DNA from: Flagellimonas amoyensis
GTDB lineage: Bacteria > Bacteroidota > Bacteroidia > Flavobacteriales > Flavobacteriaceae
DNA length: 64,000 nucleotides
Assembly: GCF_003058265.1 (NCBI RefSeq)
Contig: NZ_QBUK01000007.1
Coordinates: 1-64,000 of the forward strand
Reading direction: 5' to 3'
The position numbers and the translations under genes were made by a program. The notes beneath the pieces were generated by a model. That model did not search any database. It saw nothing but the letters and a program-made list of their open reading frames with translations, and was not told the DNA's origin. Numbering within the stretch: the first letter of the stretch is position 1; every line of letters begins with the position of its first letter. Of the stretch, positions 1-8,830 are shown in pieces.

Positions 1-285
1 TGAGTCGATCTCGTGCACTTGATTTGCACTGCTCACTTTCATCCGCCGCAGGTGGTATACATTGACCGCCCTATCCACTAGGAATCCTGTCACGAAATCA
101 GACCGTCGAACTTTTTTTAACTTTGTGGCAATGGTTCCATAAAGTCGTCAAAAGTAAAGCAAATCGTATTTTGGAATGGGATCAAAAGCATAATCCTTTC
201 CTATTCGGAAGGAAGTTAGCTAACAAATCCACAGGCTTCGGATAGAGCTACCGTGGTCGTTTTACGTTATTGAAAAAGGAATTTG
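1..285. other. Window edge, no assignable gene
   Basis: No confident gene. On the minus strand a frame stays open from about position 150 to the window edge (it reads ...SDFVTGFLVDRAVNVYHLRR...). It could be the start of a gene running off the window, but it has no ATG and resembles no family I recognise. The rest separates it from the stop codon of the PAS-LuxR gene. Confidence 0.25.
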
Positions 286-1050
286 TCAGACCCAGCCTTT
301 TTCCAAACCGAACTTCAACAACTGAAGCACAGAACTGGTCTGCGTTTTTTTAAAGATACGCTTTCGGTGTGTACTGACCGTATGCGGGCTTATACTCAAG
401 ATATCAGCAATCTCGGTAGTTTGGCACTCATCGACCAGTAGCCGGAAAACTTCCATTTCCCTTTTGGTAAGTAGGCTCTTCTGTGATGTGCCTTTTTCAG
501 CAGGCAGGATATCAAAATACGATGGTTCGCCTTCAAGCCCTATGATGGACAACACCATTTTATTGCTCTGTTTCAAATCAGTGATGTCCGTAAAGATCAC
601 AAAGGTCCGGAGTACGGCCCCTTCCTCATCGCTCTGGATTACCGCGACCTGCTGTAGAAGTCTTTTGATTTGTCCATCCTTGCACCGGATCCTAAAATCA
701 TATCTGGTCTTATACCTGAATACTTTTTCCGTTGGAAGGTTTCCCCAAAAATCGGTTATGGCCGCTTCAAAGTCCAGATAGGTGACCAGGTCATCGGGAT
801 GGATCGCTTCCAGAAATTTTTCCAAGGTAAATTCCTCCATGGTATAGCCCAACAATTTTGTAATGGACTCATTCTGGTATTCCATCTTCATTTGTGGTGG
901 ACTAAAGATGAAATAACAATAATCGCCCACCTGGAAGAGATTGAGTATCTTTTTGTAGATATCCATCTCTATATGTAGTTCCTGAGGGGTCTTGTGCTGG
1001 CCAATTTCCTTCCAAATATCAGTGGCCTTTTGGAGCGTGTGCTTATTCAT
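286..1050 (-). CDS. PAS domain LuxR-type transcriptional regulator
   Basis: Predicted cytoplasmic DNA-binding sensor of 254 aa. Residues ~50-165 form a PAS_3-like domain (YQNESITKLLGYTMEEF, then FRIRCKDGQIKRL and FVIFTDITDLKQ). Residues ~190-250 are a LuxR/GerE helix-turn-helix (LTKREMEVFRLLVDE, then SPHTVSTHRKRIFKK). No receiver domain is present, so activity is likely set by the PAS domain rather than by phosphorylation. The gene is divergent from the secreted-protein operon at 1227, and a strong 20-bp palindrome lies between them, so it may control both itself and that operon (inference). PAS plus LuxR is a common Bacteroidota layout; the ligand cannot be read from the sequence. Confidence 0.85.
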   Translation of the reverse strand: MNKHTLQKATDIWKEIGQHKTPQELHIEMDIYKKILNLFQVGDYCYFIFSPPQMKMEYQNESITKLLGYTMEEFTLEKFLEAIHPDDLVTYLDFEAAITDFWGNLPTEKVFRYKTRYDFRIRCKDGQIKRLLQQVAVIQSDEEGAVLRTFVIFTDITDLKQSNKMVLSIIGLEGEPSYFDILPAEKGTSQKSLLTKREMEVFRLLVDECQTTEIADILSISPHTVSTHRKRIFKKTQTSSVLQLLKFGLEKGWV

Positions 1051-1109
1051 TCAACGGGGGTTACTGAATCTCTAACGTCAAATATTGGGAATCTTGAAAA
1101 ATAACCCAT

Positions 1110-1137
1110 AAAAAATACCCTCCACAGGGTATTTTTT
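1110..1137. promoter_or_regulatory. Palindromic operator or bidirectional hairpin in divergent intergenic region
   Basis: A perfect inverted repeat with 11-bp arms (A6TACCC at 1110-1120, GGGTAT6 at 1127-1137) and a 6-base spacer. Flanking A and T runs would let it act as a terminator in either direction. However, it sits between two divergent start codons, where a terminator is not expected. Its core AATACCC-N6-GGGTATT (1114-1133) recurs exactly at 39337-39356 upstream of another secreted-protein gene. The size and symmetry suit a LuxR-type dimer site, and a LuxR-type gene is adjacent (inference). Confidence 0.55.
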
Positions 1138-1226
1138 AAAAGATGCCCAATGAATAGCTTAGACCTTTAGAAAAAATGAAGTTTTAGGAAGCCATAATTG
1201 CATGCCCAATATGGCCCATACCACTA

Positions 1227-2855
1227 GTGAACCGTACCATCTTGCATATCAGCCCCCACACCTTTACCTACCTTGGTATCCTATTGGATAAAATCCCATT
1301 GATCGCTTTTCTGCTTTTGGGCACCATCGGTACTTCCCAAACCATCCTCAAAAAAGGGGAAGACCATTCCTATCAGGGATATGCATCTTCCCTTGTGATA
1401 TCCGACGATCCTTCCGGTTACATGAAATCCTTTGAGATCGGTATCAAATGGACAACCTATATGGGGGAACCTGTAGAGAATTATTCCTTCTCCTGGGAGG
1501 CCAATGATCGGTTTACGGTCAAGGTCGATGGAAAGAGCGTTTCCATTTCAAAATACGAACTGGACAAATATCCAGACCTGGTCAAGGAACTGCAAGCGGT
1601 AAAACCATCCCGGGCCGATGTGGTACTGTACGGAAAGGCAAAGGGAGGCTCGGCAAGCGTCAAACCAGGAAGCCTGCCCAACGAACCCCGTTTGTTCGAA
1701 CAAAATGGGGGCTCGGTAAAAAGGGCCGGGCAGTCCTATAGGGTCTACAACCTATTGGGCACTTTTGTCTATGAGGTATCCGACAGCAACCTTCTCTTCG
1801 GTACCAGTGGAAAAAAGATAGCGGGATCCATCATTGGCGGAAGCCCCAATTGGAACAACTTCATCCAATGGAGGGACAAGCAAACCTATCTCGGTGGGGT
1901 TTCAAGTGTGGCAGACTACCATGTGCTCAATTACTCCCCGGCCGAATATGGCAACCTGTCCGCAGAGGAAAAAGAAAATGCCGACCGCAGGTTCAAGAAC
2001 ATCTACAAGATAGTGGATGAACTGGAGGTAAGGGCATCCTTAAAGACCTTGGAATGGGGATACCAACTGGAATCCATTGCCAGGGAGTACCTGAAAAGGG
2101 AAAAGAAAGAAGAAGAAGAAGAGGAGGAGCAAGAAAGCGAAAAAGATGAGGATGATTTTTGGTCCGATGAAGACCCTGTCGGTCATGGCGATTCCGATTT
2201 TTGGGATTCCGATGGAGGGCATCAGGAGGCCACTGATGATGACTTTTGGTCATCGGACCGTTTACAGGTGGATATCATCGCCCCAAGAAACGGCTCCACG
2301 AGCCAGACCAATGTGATCGACTTTGCTGCCAAGTACAATATACAGAGTGATGGCTTCACCGGGGTCGTGCTCTATAATGGTATCGAACAGCAGTTATTGC
2401 CATCCGATGGCCAATTCCGGGGAAAACTGGTCCTCAAGGCGGGCACCAACAATGTCCGTTTCCAGATCCGCCATGGGGAAACCGTCCTCAATGAACAACA
2501 AGTGGTCGTGAACTACTCCGGGAAGCCAGTAAAGCTCAGGACCACGCTGACGTGGAACGGACACGCCGATATCGACCTACATTTGACACATCCTAATAAT
2601 GGGCATTGTAATTACGGGAACAAAAATACGGGACTGGCGGTGTTGGACGTGGACAATACCCAGGCCTATGGGCCGGAGAACATCAGTGTGGAGCACATGA
2701 TCAGCGGGGAATATACCATAAGCGTTGTAAACTATTCCAATACCCCTGGCATCAAGGCCACGGTCTACATCTTTTTGGACGAAAGGCTCCACACTACCAA
2801 GGACATTTATTTTGACCACCAGAGAGAAGTGGTCGTTGAACGTATCAACCATTGA
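1227..2855 (+). CDS. Secreted protein with acidic DFW-repeat linker and C-terminal DUF2135/YfaP-like domain
   Basis: A signal-peptide-like segment (IPLIAFLLLGTIGTSQ) is followed by a domain I do not recognise. Next comes a very acidic linker (about residues 290-350) with an E-run and three short DFW motifs (DDFWSDED, SDFWDSDGG, DDFWSSD). The C-terminal ~120 aa resemble DUF2135/YfaP (LTWNGHADIDLHLTHPNNG, then LDVDNTQAYGPENI), a beta-sandwich often in secreted proteins. The GTG at 1227 opens the frame; a TTG at 1284 would place the start directly before the signal peptide and is an equally good choice. It is followed four bases later by the WG-repeat gene, so it likely leads an operon. Function unknown. 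Confidence 0.8.
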   Translation: MNRTILHISPHTFTYLGILLDKIPLIAFLLLGTIGTSQTILKKGEDHSYQGYASSLVISDDPSGYMKSFEIGIKWTTYMGEPVENYSFSWEANDRFTVKVDGKSVSISKYELDKYPDLVKELQAVKPSRADVVLYGKAKGGSASVKPGSLPNEPRLFEQNGGSVKRAGQSYRVYNLLGTFVYEVSDSNLLFGTSGKKIAGSIIGGSPNWNNFIQWRDKQTYLGGVSSVADYHVLNYSPAEYGNLSAEEKENADRRFKNIYKIVDELEVRASLKTLEWGYQLESIAREYLKREKKEEEEEEEQESEKDEDDFWSDEDPVGHGDSDFWDSDGGHQEATDDDFWSSDRLQVDIIAPRNGSTSQTNVIDFAAKYNIQSDGFTGVVLYNGIEQQLLPSDGQFRGKLVLKAGTNNVRFQIRHGETVLNEQQVVVNYSGKPVKLRTTLTWNGHADIDLHLTHPNNGHCNYGNKNTGLAVLDVDNTQAYGPENISVEHMISGEYTISVVNYSNTPGIKATVYIFLDERLHTTKDIYFDHQREVVVERINH

Positions 2856-2858
2856 CCT

Positions 2859-3977
2859 ATGAAGCACCAATTTTCTTTTCTCTTTTTGATCATATCCCTT
2901 ACTGCTTCCTATGCCCAAAATGACAGCGAACTGGCCAAGAGCTATTTTTCACGGGCAGAAAAAGAGTATGGGGACAAAAACTTTGCGGCCTCCCTGGACT
3001 ATTTGCAAAAAGTATCCGAATACCTCAGGGGCTCAACCTATTCCAAAGTCGAGTTCCTCTATGTGATGAACTACTACAAGACAAAAAAATACAAGGAAGC
3101 CAACCAGCATGTAAAACGGTTCTTTGATCAAAACCCTTCCTCCTCTTCCTCCATGTACATCGAGATCATGGAAATCCTGCCCGACCTGAAATCCTATGCG
3201 GACGAGATCGAACGCCGGGAAAGGGAACAGGCGGAAGCCGCCGAGAGGGAAAGGATCCGTAGGGAAAAAAAAGCCGAGGCGGCCGCTGAACGTGAACGGG
3301 TCCGCAAGGAAGAGGAAACACAAAAAATACGAATGCAATTGGAACAGGGCATCAAGCCTGATAAATATCACTATGTGGGGAGTTTCACCCCTGAAGGCCT
3401 AGCCGTGATCCAAAGTGAACAAAGCAGAAAATATGGTTATGTGGACAAAACGGCAAAAGAGGTCGTCCCACCCGAGTATGAGGAAGCCGAAGATTTTAAA
3501 GAGGGCATTGCCAAGGTAAAACTAAATGGCAAGTGGGGCTTGATCGATCCCACCGGATGGCAGATGACCCCATTTAAGTACGACGAGATCAGTTTTTTCG
3601 CAAACGATATGGCCGCAGTCATGTTAAACCATAGATGGGGATTTGTGAACATTGCCGGGGAGGAAACGGTGCCATTGGTCTACGACGAGGTCCATTATTT
3701 CAAAAATGGTCTTACAACTGTGACCAAGAATAATAAAAAAGCACTGGTCAATAAAGTGGGCAAAGAGCTGACCGCTTTCAAATATGACACTATTTATAGT
3801 TTTTACGAGGGTATGGCAGCAGTGTCCATCAATGGCAAATATGGGTTCATTGACACATCCGGAAAGGAAGTCATCCCTTTGATATATGATGATCACGGAC
3901 CTTTTAAAGGGCCCTTCGCCAAGGTAAAGCTGGACGGAAAATGGTTCCTCATAGATAAAAATGGAAAAGGGCTATAA
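2859..3977 (+). CDS. Secreted WG-repeat protein with TPR-like and coiled-coil N-terminus
   Basis: 372 aa. It has a signal peptide (FLFLIISLTASYAQ), then a helical TPR-like part (ELAKSYFSRAEKEYGDKNFAASLDYL), then a charged coiled coil (repeated EREREQAEAAERERIRR-type sequence, ~residues 112-160). Six WG-type beta repeats follow (KYGYVDKTAKEVVPPEY, KWGLIDPTG, RWGFVNIAGEETVPLVYDE, KYGFIDTSGKEVIPLIYDD). WG repeats are common in Bacteroidota periplasmic or surface proteins of unknown binding role. It lies four bases after the upstream secreted gene and is probably co-transcribed with it. Confidence 0.85.
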   Translation: MKHQFSFLFLIISLTASYAQNDSELAKSYFSRAEKEYGDKNFAASLDYLQKVSEYLRGSTYSKVEFLYVMNYYKTKKYKEANQHVKRFFDQNPSSSSSMYIEIMEILPDLKSYADEIERREREQAEAAERERIRREKKAEAAAERERVRKEEETQKIRMQLEQGIKPDKYHYVGSFTPEGLAVIQSEQSRKYGYVDKTAKEVVPPEYEEAEDFKEGIAKVKLNGKWGLIDPTGWQMTPFKYDEISFFANDMAAVMLNHRWGFVNIAGEETVPLVYDEVHYFKNGLTTVTKNNKKALVNKVGKELTAFKYDTIYSFYEGMAAVSINGKYGFIDTSGKEVIPLIYDDHGPFKGPFAKVKLDGKWFLIDKNGKGL

Positions 3978-4076
3978 TTATGTATACAACACTGGGAGGA
4001 TCGGCCATTTTTTACAAATATCCGCCTGGGACTGCCTTGAAATAAAAGAAGAATTTTTTAACCAAATAAATTTACA

Positions 4077-4979
4077 ATGAGCAAAATACTTTTTACCACA
4101 ACAATGTTGATAGGACTTTTTGTCCAATTGAACGCCCAAAGTGGTTATGACGAGATCTTGGACTTCAAAGAAGGGTTGGCCGCGGTTTCCTCCAATGGAA
4201 AATGGGGCTATATAGACCAGACCGGAAAGCTGGCCATTCCTTTAAAATATGATAAGGCCTATTATTTCCTAGACGGTATGGCCGTAGTGGCCAACAACGA
4301 TAAGTATGGACATATAAATAAACAAGGTGTTGAGATAACCCCCTTAAAATACGATTGGGTCTACCGCTTCAATGAGGGAACTGCATGGGTAAATATGGGC
4401 GATAAATATGGCTTGGTCAATAGGGAGGGAAAGGAAATCACACCCATTAAATACATGCTCTATGGTGATTTTCTGGAAAATGTGGAGGATGTTCTTTTTT
4501 CTGAAGGGTTGGTCGTCGTTCATGTGGGCGATTGGGATACAGGGACGGCTGCATATATCGATACTACGGGAAAAGAGGTATTGACTACATCGTACCATAG
4601 GGGAAGTCAATTTCATGAAGGACTGGCCGCTGTTTCAAAAGATGGTTATTATGGTTTTATAGATCGTACAGGCAAAGAAGTCATCCCCATAAAATACGAT
4701 GAAGCATGGGGCTTCTCTGAAGGCACTTCAATTGTCAAGCTTGATGGAAAATATGGATTGGTCGATACATCGGGTAAAGAATTGGTCTCTCCCCAATACG
4801 ATAGAATTGGGTATTTTTCCGAGGGATTGGTCACGGTAAGAAAGGACGGGAAGTATGGGTATATGAATCGAAAAGGGCAATTGGTAATTCCCATAAAATA
4901 TGACGAGGCCCATGCATTTAGCAACGGAGAGGCAAGTGTCAAAGAAAATGGAAAATACTTCACTATCTACAAACCATAA
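4077..4979 (+). CDS. Secreted WG-repeat protein
   Basis: 300 aa. A signal peptide (MLIGLFVQLNAQ) is followed by an uninterrupted chain of about eight WG/KWG repeats (KWGYIDQTGKLAIPLKYDKA, KYGHINKQGVEITPLKYD, YYGFIDRTGKEVIPIKYDEA and so on) with no extra domain. It is a paralogue of the C-terminal half of the protein at 2859. The repeats are close in sequence, suggesting expansion by internal duplication. It probably forms a repeat-built binding surface outside the inner membrane; ligand unknown. Confidence 0.85.
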   Translation: MSKILFTTTMLIGLFVQLNAQSGYDEILDFKEGLAAVSSNGKWGYIDQTGKLAIPLKYDKAYYFLDGMAVVANNDKYGHINKQGVEITPLKYDWVYRFNEGTAWVNMGDKYGLVNREGKEITPIKYMLYGDFLENVEDVLFSEGLVVVHVGDWDTGTAAYIDTTGKEVLTTSYHRGSQFHEGLAAVSKDGYYGFIDRTGKEVIPIKYDEAWGFSEGTSIVKLDGKYGLVDTSGKELVSPQYDRIGYFSEGLVTVRKDGKYGYMNRKGQLVIPIKYDEAHAFSNGEASVKENGKYFTIYKP

Positions 4980-5022
4980 ACTCGGTATAGAAATAAAAAT
5001 TTTCAGCTACAAACTTAAATGG

Positions 5023-5280
5023 ATGGATATGGGAACCAAAACCTACCCAAAAATAAAGTCGGTCGTTCTGATCTTTATGCTGTGTCTATGTGCCACTGGT
5101 TGCACCTGTGCCAAAAAATACACCCATCTCCAAGCCATGTATATGGAGAGCAAGGCACTGGGGCAAAACATGGAGGATGACTACAGACGGCAATTGCAGG
5201 AGAAAGACCAACAGATTTCCGAACTCGTGGCACATATCAAACGCTTGAACCAACAGATAAAGGAATTGGAACCCAAATGA
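5023..5280 (+). CDS. Small lipoprotein with C-terminal coiled coil
   Basis: About 85 aa. The ATG at 5023 (or 5029) places a lipoprotein signal right at the start (VVLIFMLCLCATGC, lipobox ATG-C). Earlier starts in the frame overlap the upstream gene and lack the signal. After the lipid-anchored Cys comes a heptad-like helix (DDYRRQLQEKDQQISELVAHI). Its stop overlaps the start of the next gene (ATGA), implying translational coupling. Likely a small anchored spacer or partner protein; no family recognised. Confidence 0.7.
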   Translation: MDMGTKTYPKIKSVVLIFMLCLCATGCTCAKKYTHLQAMYMESKALGQNMEDDYRRQLQEKDQQISELVAHIKRLNQQIKELEPK

Positions 5281-5864
5281 GAACTATGCGAATCCTAGTT
5301 TTTCTATGGCTCTGTCTTTGGGGCAGGGACCTTATGGCCCAAGAAAAGGAATGGGGAAAGCTCATTGGGCTTTTGCAAAAGGAAGCTGGCTATTTTGAGG
5401 GAAAAAATGGCTTCATCCAATTGGGAAAAAGCAACTACAATACCTTTTTACTGGAACGCATATCCGTCACGGATACGCTGATTGTGTTGGCCACGTCCCT
5501 ACAAGATCGCTTCGGGAACGAGGGTTCCGAACAGTATGTGGAAGAGACCATCGCCTTGGACCAACCGGAAACCGAAATCGTATCAGCGCAACTGGTCTAC
5601 GATCATCCCCATTACTTTTCAGATTTTCCCAAATCCCTATTTTTACTGATGGACTTCAAGGGCGGGGTTCCTATGGTACATAGAACAGTGTCCGTACACA
5701 AAAACTTAAATACAGGCCAGATCGATAGGTCACAGATGGAGGGGACCACAGCCCAGATTCTATTTCCGATACGAAGTGGTCGTAGAAAATCCCTTTTCCG
5801 GGCCATTGACCAATACCAACTAAAGACCCTAAAAACCAAATTGGAAAGTGACCGGACCCATTGA
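5277..5864 (+). CDS. Secreted protein of unknown function
   Basis: 195 aa with an N-terminal signal peptide (ILVFLWLCLWGRDLMAQE). No family recognised. It is probably beta-rich, with the charged region PIRSGRRKSLFRAIDQ near the end. Start codon overlap with the preceding lipoprotein suggests the two are produced together. Confidence 0.65.
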   Translation: MRTMRILVFLWLCLWGRDLMAQEKEWGKLIGLLQKEAGYFEGKNGFIQLGKSNYNTFLLERISVTDTLIVLATSLQDRFGNEGSEQYVEETIALDQPETEIVSAQLVYDHPHYFSDFPKSLFLLMDFKGGVPMVHRTVSVHKNLNTGQIDRSQMEGTTAQILFPIRSGRRKSLFRAIDQYQLKTLKTKLESDRTH

Positions 5865-5945
5865 GACAACAATTAGTTGGGGAGTGTTCCCCGTTTGGAG
5901 CACCAAAGACTGGAAAGACCCTATACCAAACCTTGCTAAAGGGAT

Positions 5946-6521
5946 ATGATATTTGACCGTAAAAAATTGGAAGACCTGAAAAAAAACCAACAGTTGAAGT
6001 TGAGGGCAAAAGCTTTTTTCAAGGATTCCATAGAACCGTTCAAGGAAATCACCTCAGTTTTGGACCGATGGGAAGTCCAATATATCCTATCTGGGCTATA
6101 TATTCCGGACAGGGCGATTGTGCCCTACCTGTTGGACTTGACCAAGGTTTCCTCCCTTATGTGCGATGCCCACTTCCAGGGGACACAAGAGACTGAAAGG
6201 TTAGGGAAATTGTTTGAACAATATCCCAGTGTCCATCCGCTACGCTATGTCCCGCCGATTCCCATGATCCAGGGAGAAGCAAGCCTTCAAAAGGCCGGGG
6301 ACAGTTTGTCTTTGGACGAACAAGATGTCTATCTGTATTACTTGCGCTATGCATGCGTCCTAAAATTATCCTGGAAAGAGCTAATTTCCATCCCTGAAGA
6401 TGAGCTCTTTAATTTTTGGCATGCCGATACAGTACTATTCCCCGAGCAGTTGGACTGGTTGATTTCCTATTCCTTGGAAGAGGAATGGTACGCCGGAAGA
6501 CCAGTCAATAGTAATTATTAA
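5946..6521 (+). CDS. Hypothetical cytoplasmic protein
   Basis: 191 aa, no signal peptide or membrane segment. It is rich in Leu, Trp and Tyr, with a helical tail (DVYLYYLRYACVLKLSWKEL). It precedes the 6532 gene by ten bases, so the two likely form a pair. No family recognised. Confidence 0.55.
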   Translation: MIFDRKKLEDLKKNQQLKLRAKAFFKDSIEPFKEITSVLDRWEVQYILSGLYIPDRAIVPYLLDLTKVSSLMCDAHFQGTQETERLGKLFEQYPSVHPLRYVPPIPMIQGEASLQKAGDSLSLDEQDVYLYYLRYACVLKLSWKELISIPEDELFNFWHADTVLFPEQLDWLISYSLEEEWYAGRPVNSNY

Positions 6522-6531
6522 AGACCCTACC

Positions 6532-7065
6532 ATGAAAATAAACAGACCCTTCAACCAGCTGACCCTATCAGAATATGTGCCCATCATTGAAAATCACAAG
6601 CAATATTCCGATTTCAATACCTTGGGACTTTATCGTTCCCTTTTGGAAAACCAAAACCTGACCTTGCAAGAAAAACAGGAAATCCGTGACTTTGCCCACC
6701 AATATTTTCAAAAAACCTTTGAATTTTTACAGCTCAAAGACCCACAGACTTATTTCGAGATATCCACTTTGGGGGAACAGCTCACCAAAGGTGATGAATT
6801 GAACCTGTGGCGCATCATACGCGAAAACCAGCAAGATATTTTAAAGAAGAAACAGATCAAGCACCGTAATTTTGGTACATATTCCAAACATGATTGTGGC
6901 TATGACCATTGTCCCTATAATGGTTTAATGATCCGACAAGGAACCCCTTTGGCCGAATTCTCCGTATGCTTTGACTCCGATAAAAACCAAGACGAAAAAA
7001 AGCAAAAATCCCAACGGTTAAAAAGGGAAAAACGAGATTGGAAGCGGAACAGACCCTCTAACTAA
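6532..7065 (+). CDS. Hypothetical protein with Cys/His cluster and basic tail
   Basis: 177 aa. The N-terminal two thirds are helical (LTLQEKQEIRDFAHQYFQKTFEFL). Around residues 120-135 lies a small Cys/His cluster (HDCGYDHCPYNG) that could bind a metal. The C-terminus is strongly basic (QKSQRLKREKRDWKRNR), suggesting nucleic-acid contact. It lies at the edge of the mobilisation module, but in convergent orientation. Function unknown. Confidence 0.55.
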   Translation: MKINRPFNQLTLSEYVPIIENHKQYSDFNTLGLYRSLLENQNLTLQEKQEIRDFAHQYFQKTFEFLQLKDPQTYFEISTLGEQLTKGDELNLWRIIRENQQDILKKKQIKHRNFGTYSKHDCGYDHCPYNGLMIRQGTPLAEFSVCFDSDKNQDEKKQKSQRLKREKRDWKRNRPSN

Positions 7066-7226
7066 TTACACAGAAACATTTCTTTTCACCTGAGAATACC
7101 AACCGCTGAACAGCTTAATTTCACTGCCTTTGAGAAACCAGAAATGACATTTCCATTGAGGGGCAATCCATTCACCACATGTTAAAGCTGGACACCTCTG
7201 CATAACTGAAAAACTCCACTGTTCTA

Positions 7227-8819
7227 TCAGGTTCTTTGGAACATGGAACTTACTTCCTTGTGTACTTTAAGGTAATGTTCTTCCAAATCCCGTTCTGAAA
7301 ATTCCAATGGTTTGGGCAAGCCTCGTTCAATCTCTGGTTTTTGAAATAGCACCTTTCGATCCTTCCCATCGGCAAACACCACAAATTCGCCCTGTTTCAG
7401 CCGAAAGAATACCTCGGCCCTACGTTTGGACACCTCCCGCTCCCCTTCTGTGATACGCCGTTCGAGGCTTAATCCCGAGCTCTTACTCACACTGCGGGTA
7501 GGCATTTTTACCAGTTCAAAAAACCGCTCATAATAACGTGCTGTATCCGGGTCGTTGACCTTTCCAAAGAATTGATACGATAGATTGGACAAAATAGCTT
7601 TACTGGCCTTCTCCCCATACATCATATCGTTCTGCACCTTGTCCTGTAGGACATATACACTTACAATATCATAACTCCGAAGGGTGGCCGGAATGCGGTG
7701 CATGTTCAATAGCCGTATAGTTGAGGCCTCTTCCAAGAGCATAAAGGAGGGCATGCGTTGCCGGATGGACATTTGTTTGGTGATGGTATGGATGATGGTG
7801 GCGATCACCGGGGAGAGGGAAGCATCCTTTTGCGGATTGTTGACCAGGGCAATGACCGAGGGATTCTCTGAATTGTTGATGTCCAAAGGGATCTCATCTG
7901 CGGACAACACCATAAAGATCTTTCGAGTGCTGATCTTTTTGATGGCATTCGCCAAGGTGCTCATAACCCCGGCGGTCTGCCGTTCCGACCCCACCCCACT
8001 GATAAAGGCATCTGCCATCGCTCGGGAAGTAAGGTTCCCCCTCAAAAACTTGATCAAGCTTTTGATACCCAATTGTTGGTAAAGTGCCATCAAATGGGGA
8101 AGGGTACAGAAGTCCGGGTAATCCGTTTTCAACCGCCATATCAATCCGCTGATCAGCCCCTCTGCGGCATCCTTAAAGAACCGGGAGGTACTGTTCCCAT
8201 CCGAATCCTTATGCTCCATCAGGTTCTCCAACAAGACCCGGGATACCTCATGGACACTTTCCTCATCAGGTAGATATCGTGGCGCAATGGGATTCACCCT
8301 ATGGTATATGGGTCCAAAGGAAACGATCCGGAAGGGCAACTTTTGGTCCATCCATAGTTGAAAGGCCATTTCGGTGATCTCAAAATCCTTGTAATCATGG
8401 ATGACCCCTGAAAAACCCTGCTTCTTAAAATGCTCCAAAAAACCATAGATGACACTTTCGGTCTTTCCACTCCCCGCAGCTGCCATAACCGAAATCCCTC
8501 TACGGATGTTTCCAAGTACGAGGTCCCTCCCTTTGACCTTCAACCTTAGCTCGAACACCTTGGATGATTTCATGGAATCCTTATAATAATCCACCAGACC
8601 ATAGATGACAGTATGCGCAAAAAACAAAGGGAGCCATAAGACCATCGACTGCTCCAAAAGCACAGTCGAACCCAAGGTCCATCCTATGGATACAATCACT
8701 ACCACTAGACCTGCAATTACATAAACAAACCCATACTTGAGATATCTGTTGGCCACTACCGAAATCCCTCCTCCAAGTACCAAACCCAGTATACATTCCA
8801 ACCAATTCATATGTCCCAT
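7227..8819 (-). CDS. Type IV coupling protein (TraG/TraD/VirD4-like)
   Basis: 530 aa. The N-terminal ~90 residues hold about three membrane segments. A P-loop follows (AAAGSGKTES, ~residue 113), then a Walker B with acidic pair (FMLLEEAS). This is the DNA-pumping ATPase that links a relaxase-DNA complex to a conjugation channel at the inner membrane. It is the last gene of a minus-strand operon bfmA-mobB-coupling protein (11-base gap after mobB). The mating-channel genes it would need are not in the window, so the element is either mobilised in trans or extends beyond position 1. Confidence 0.9.
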   Translation of the reverse strand: MGHMNWLECILGLVLGGGISVVANRYLKYGFVYVIAGLVVVIVSIGWTLGSTVLLEQSMVLWLPLFFAHTVIYGLVDYYKDSMKSSKVFELRLKVKGRDLVLGNIRRGISVMAAAGSGKTESVIYGFLEHFKKQGFSGVIHDYKDFEITEMAFQLWMDQKLPFRIVSFGPIYHRVNPIAPRYLPDEESVHEVSRVLLENLMEHKDSDGNSTSRFFKDAAEGLISGLIWRLKTDYPDFCTLPHLMALYQQLGIKSLIKFLRGNLTSRAMADAFISGVGSERQTAGVMSTLANAIKKISTRKIFMVLSADEIPLDINNSENPSVIALVNNPQKDASLSPVIATIIHTITKQMSIRQRMPSFMLLEEASTIRLLNMHRIPATLRSYDIVSVYVLQDKVQNDMMYGEKASKAILSNLSYQFFGKVNDPDTARYYERFFELVKMPTRSVSKSSGLSLERRITEGEREVSKRRAEVFFRLKQGEFVVFADGKDRKVLFQKPEIERGLPKPLEFSERDLEEHYLKVHKEVSSMFQRT

Positions 8820-8830
8820 TACACTATGAT

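Noticed and set aside
1110..1137. Simple transcription terminator
   Set aside because: It has flanking A/T runs, but lies between divergent genes with nothing to terminate, and its core recurs exactly upstream of another operon without T-runs; a regulatory role is more likely.
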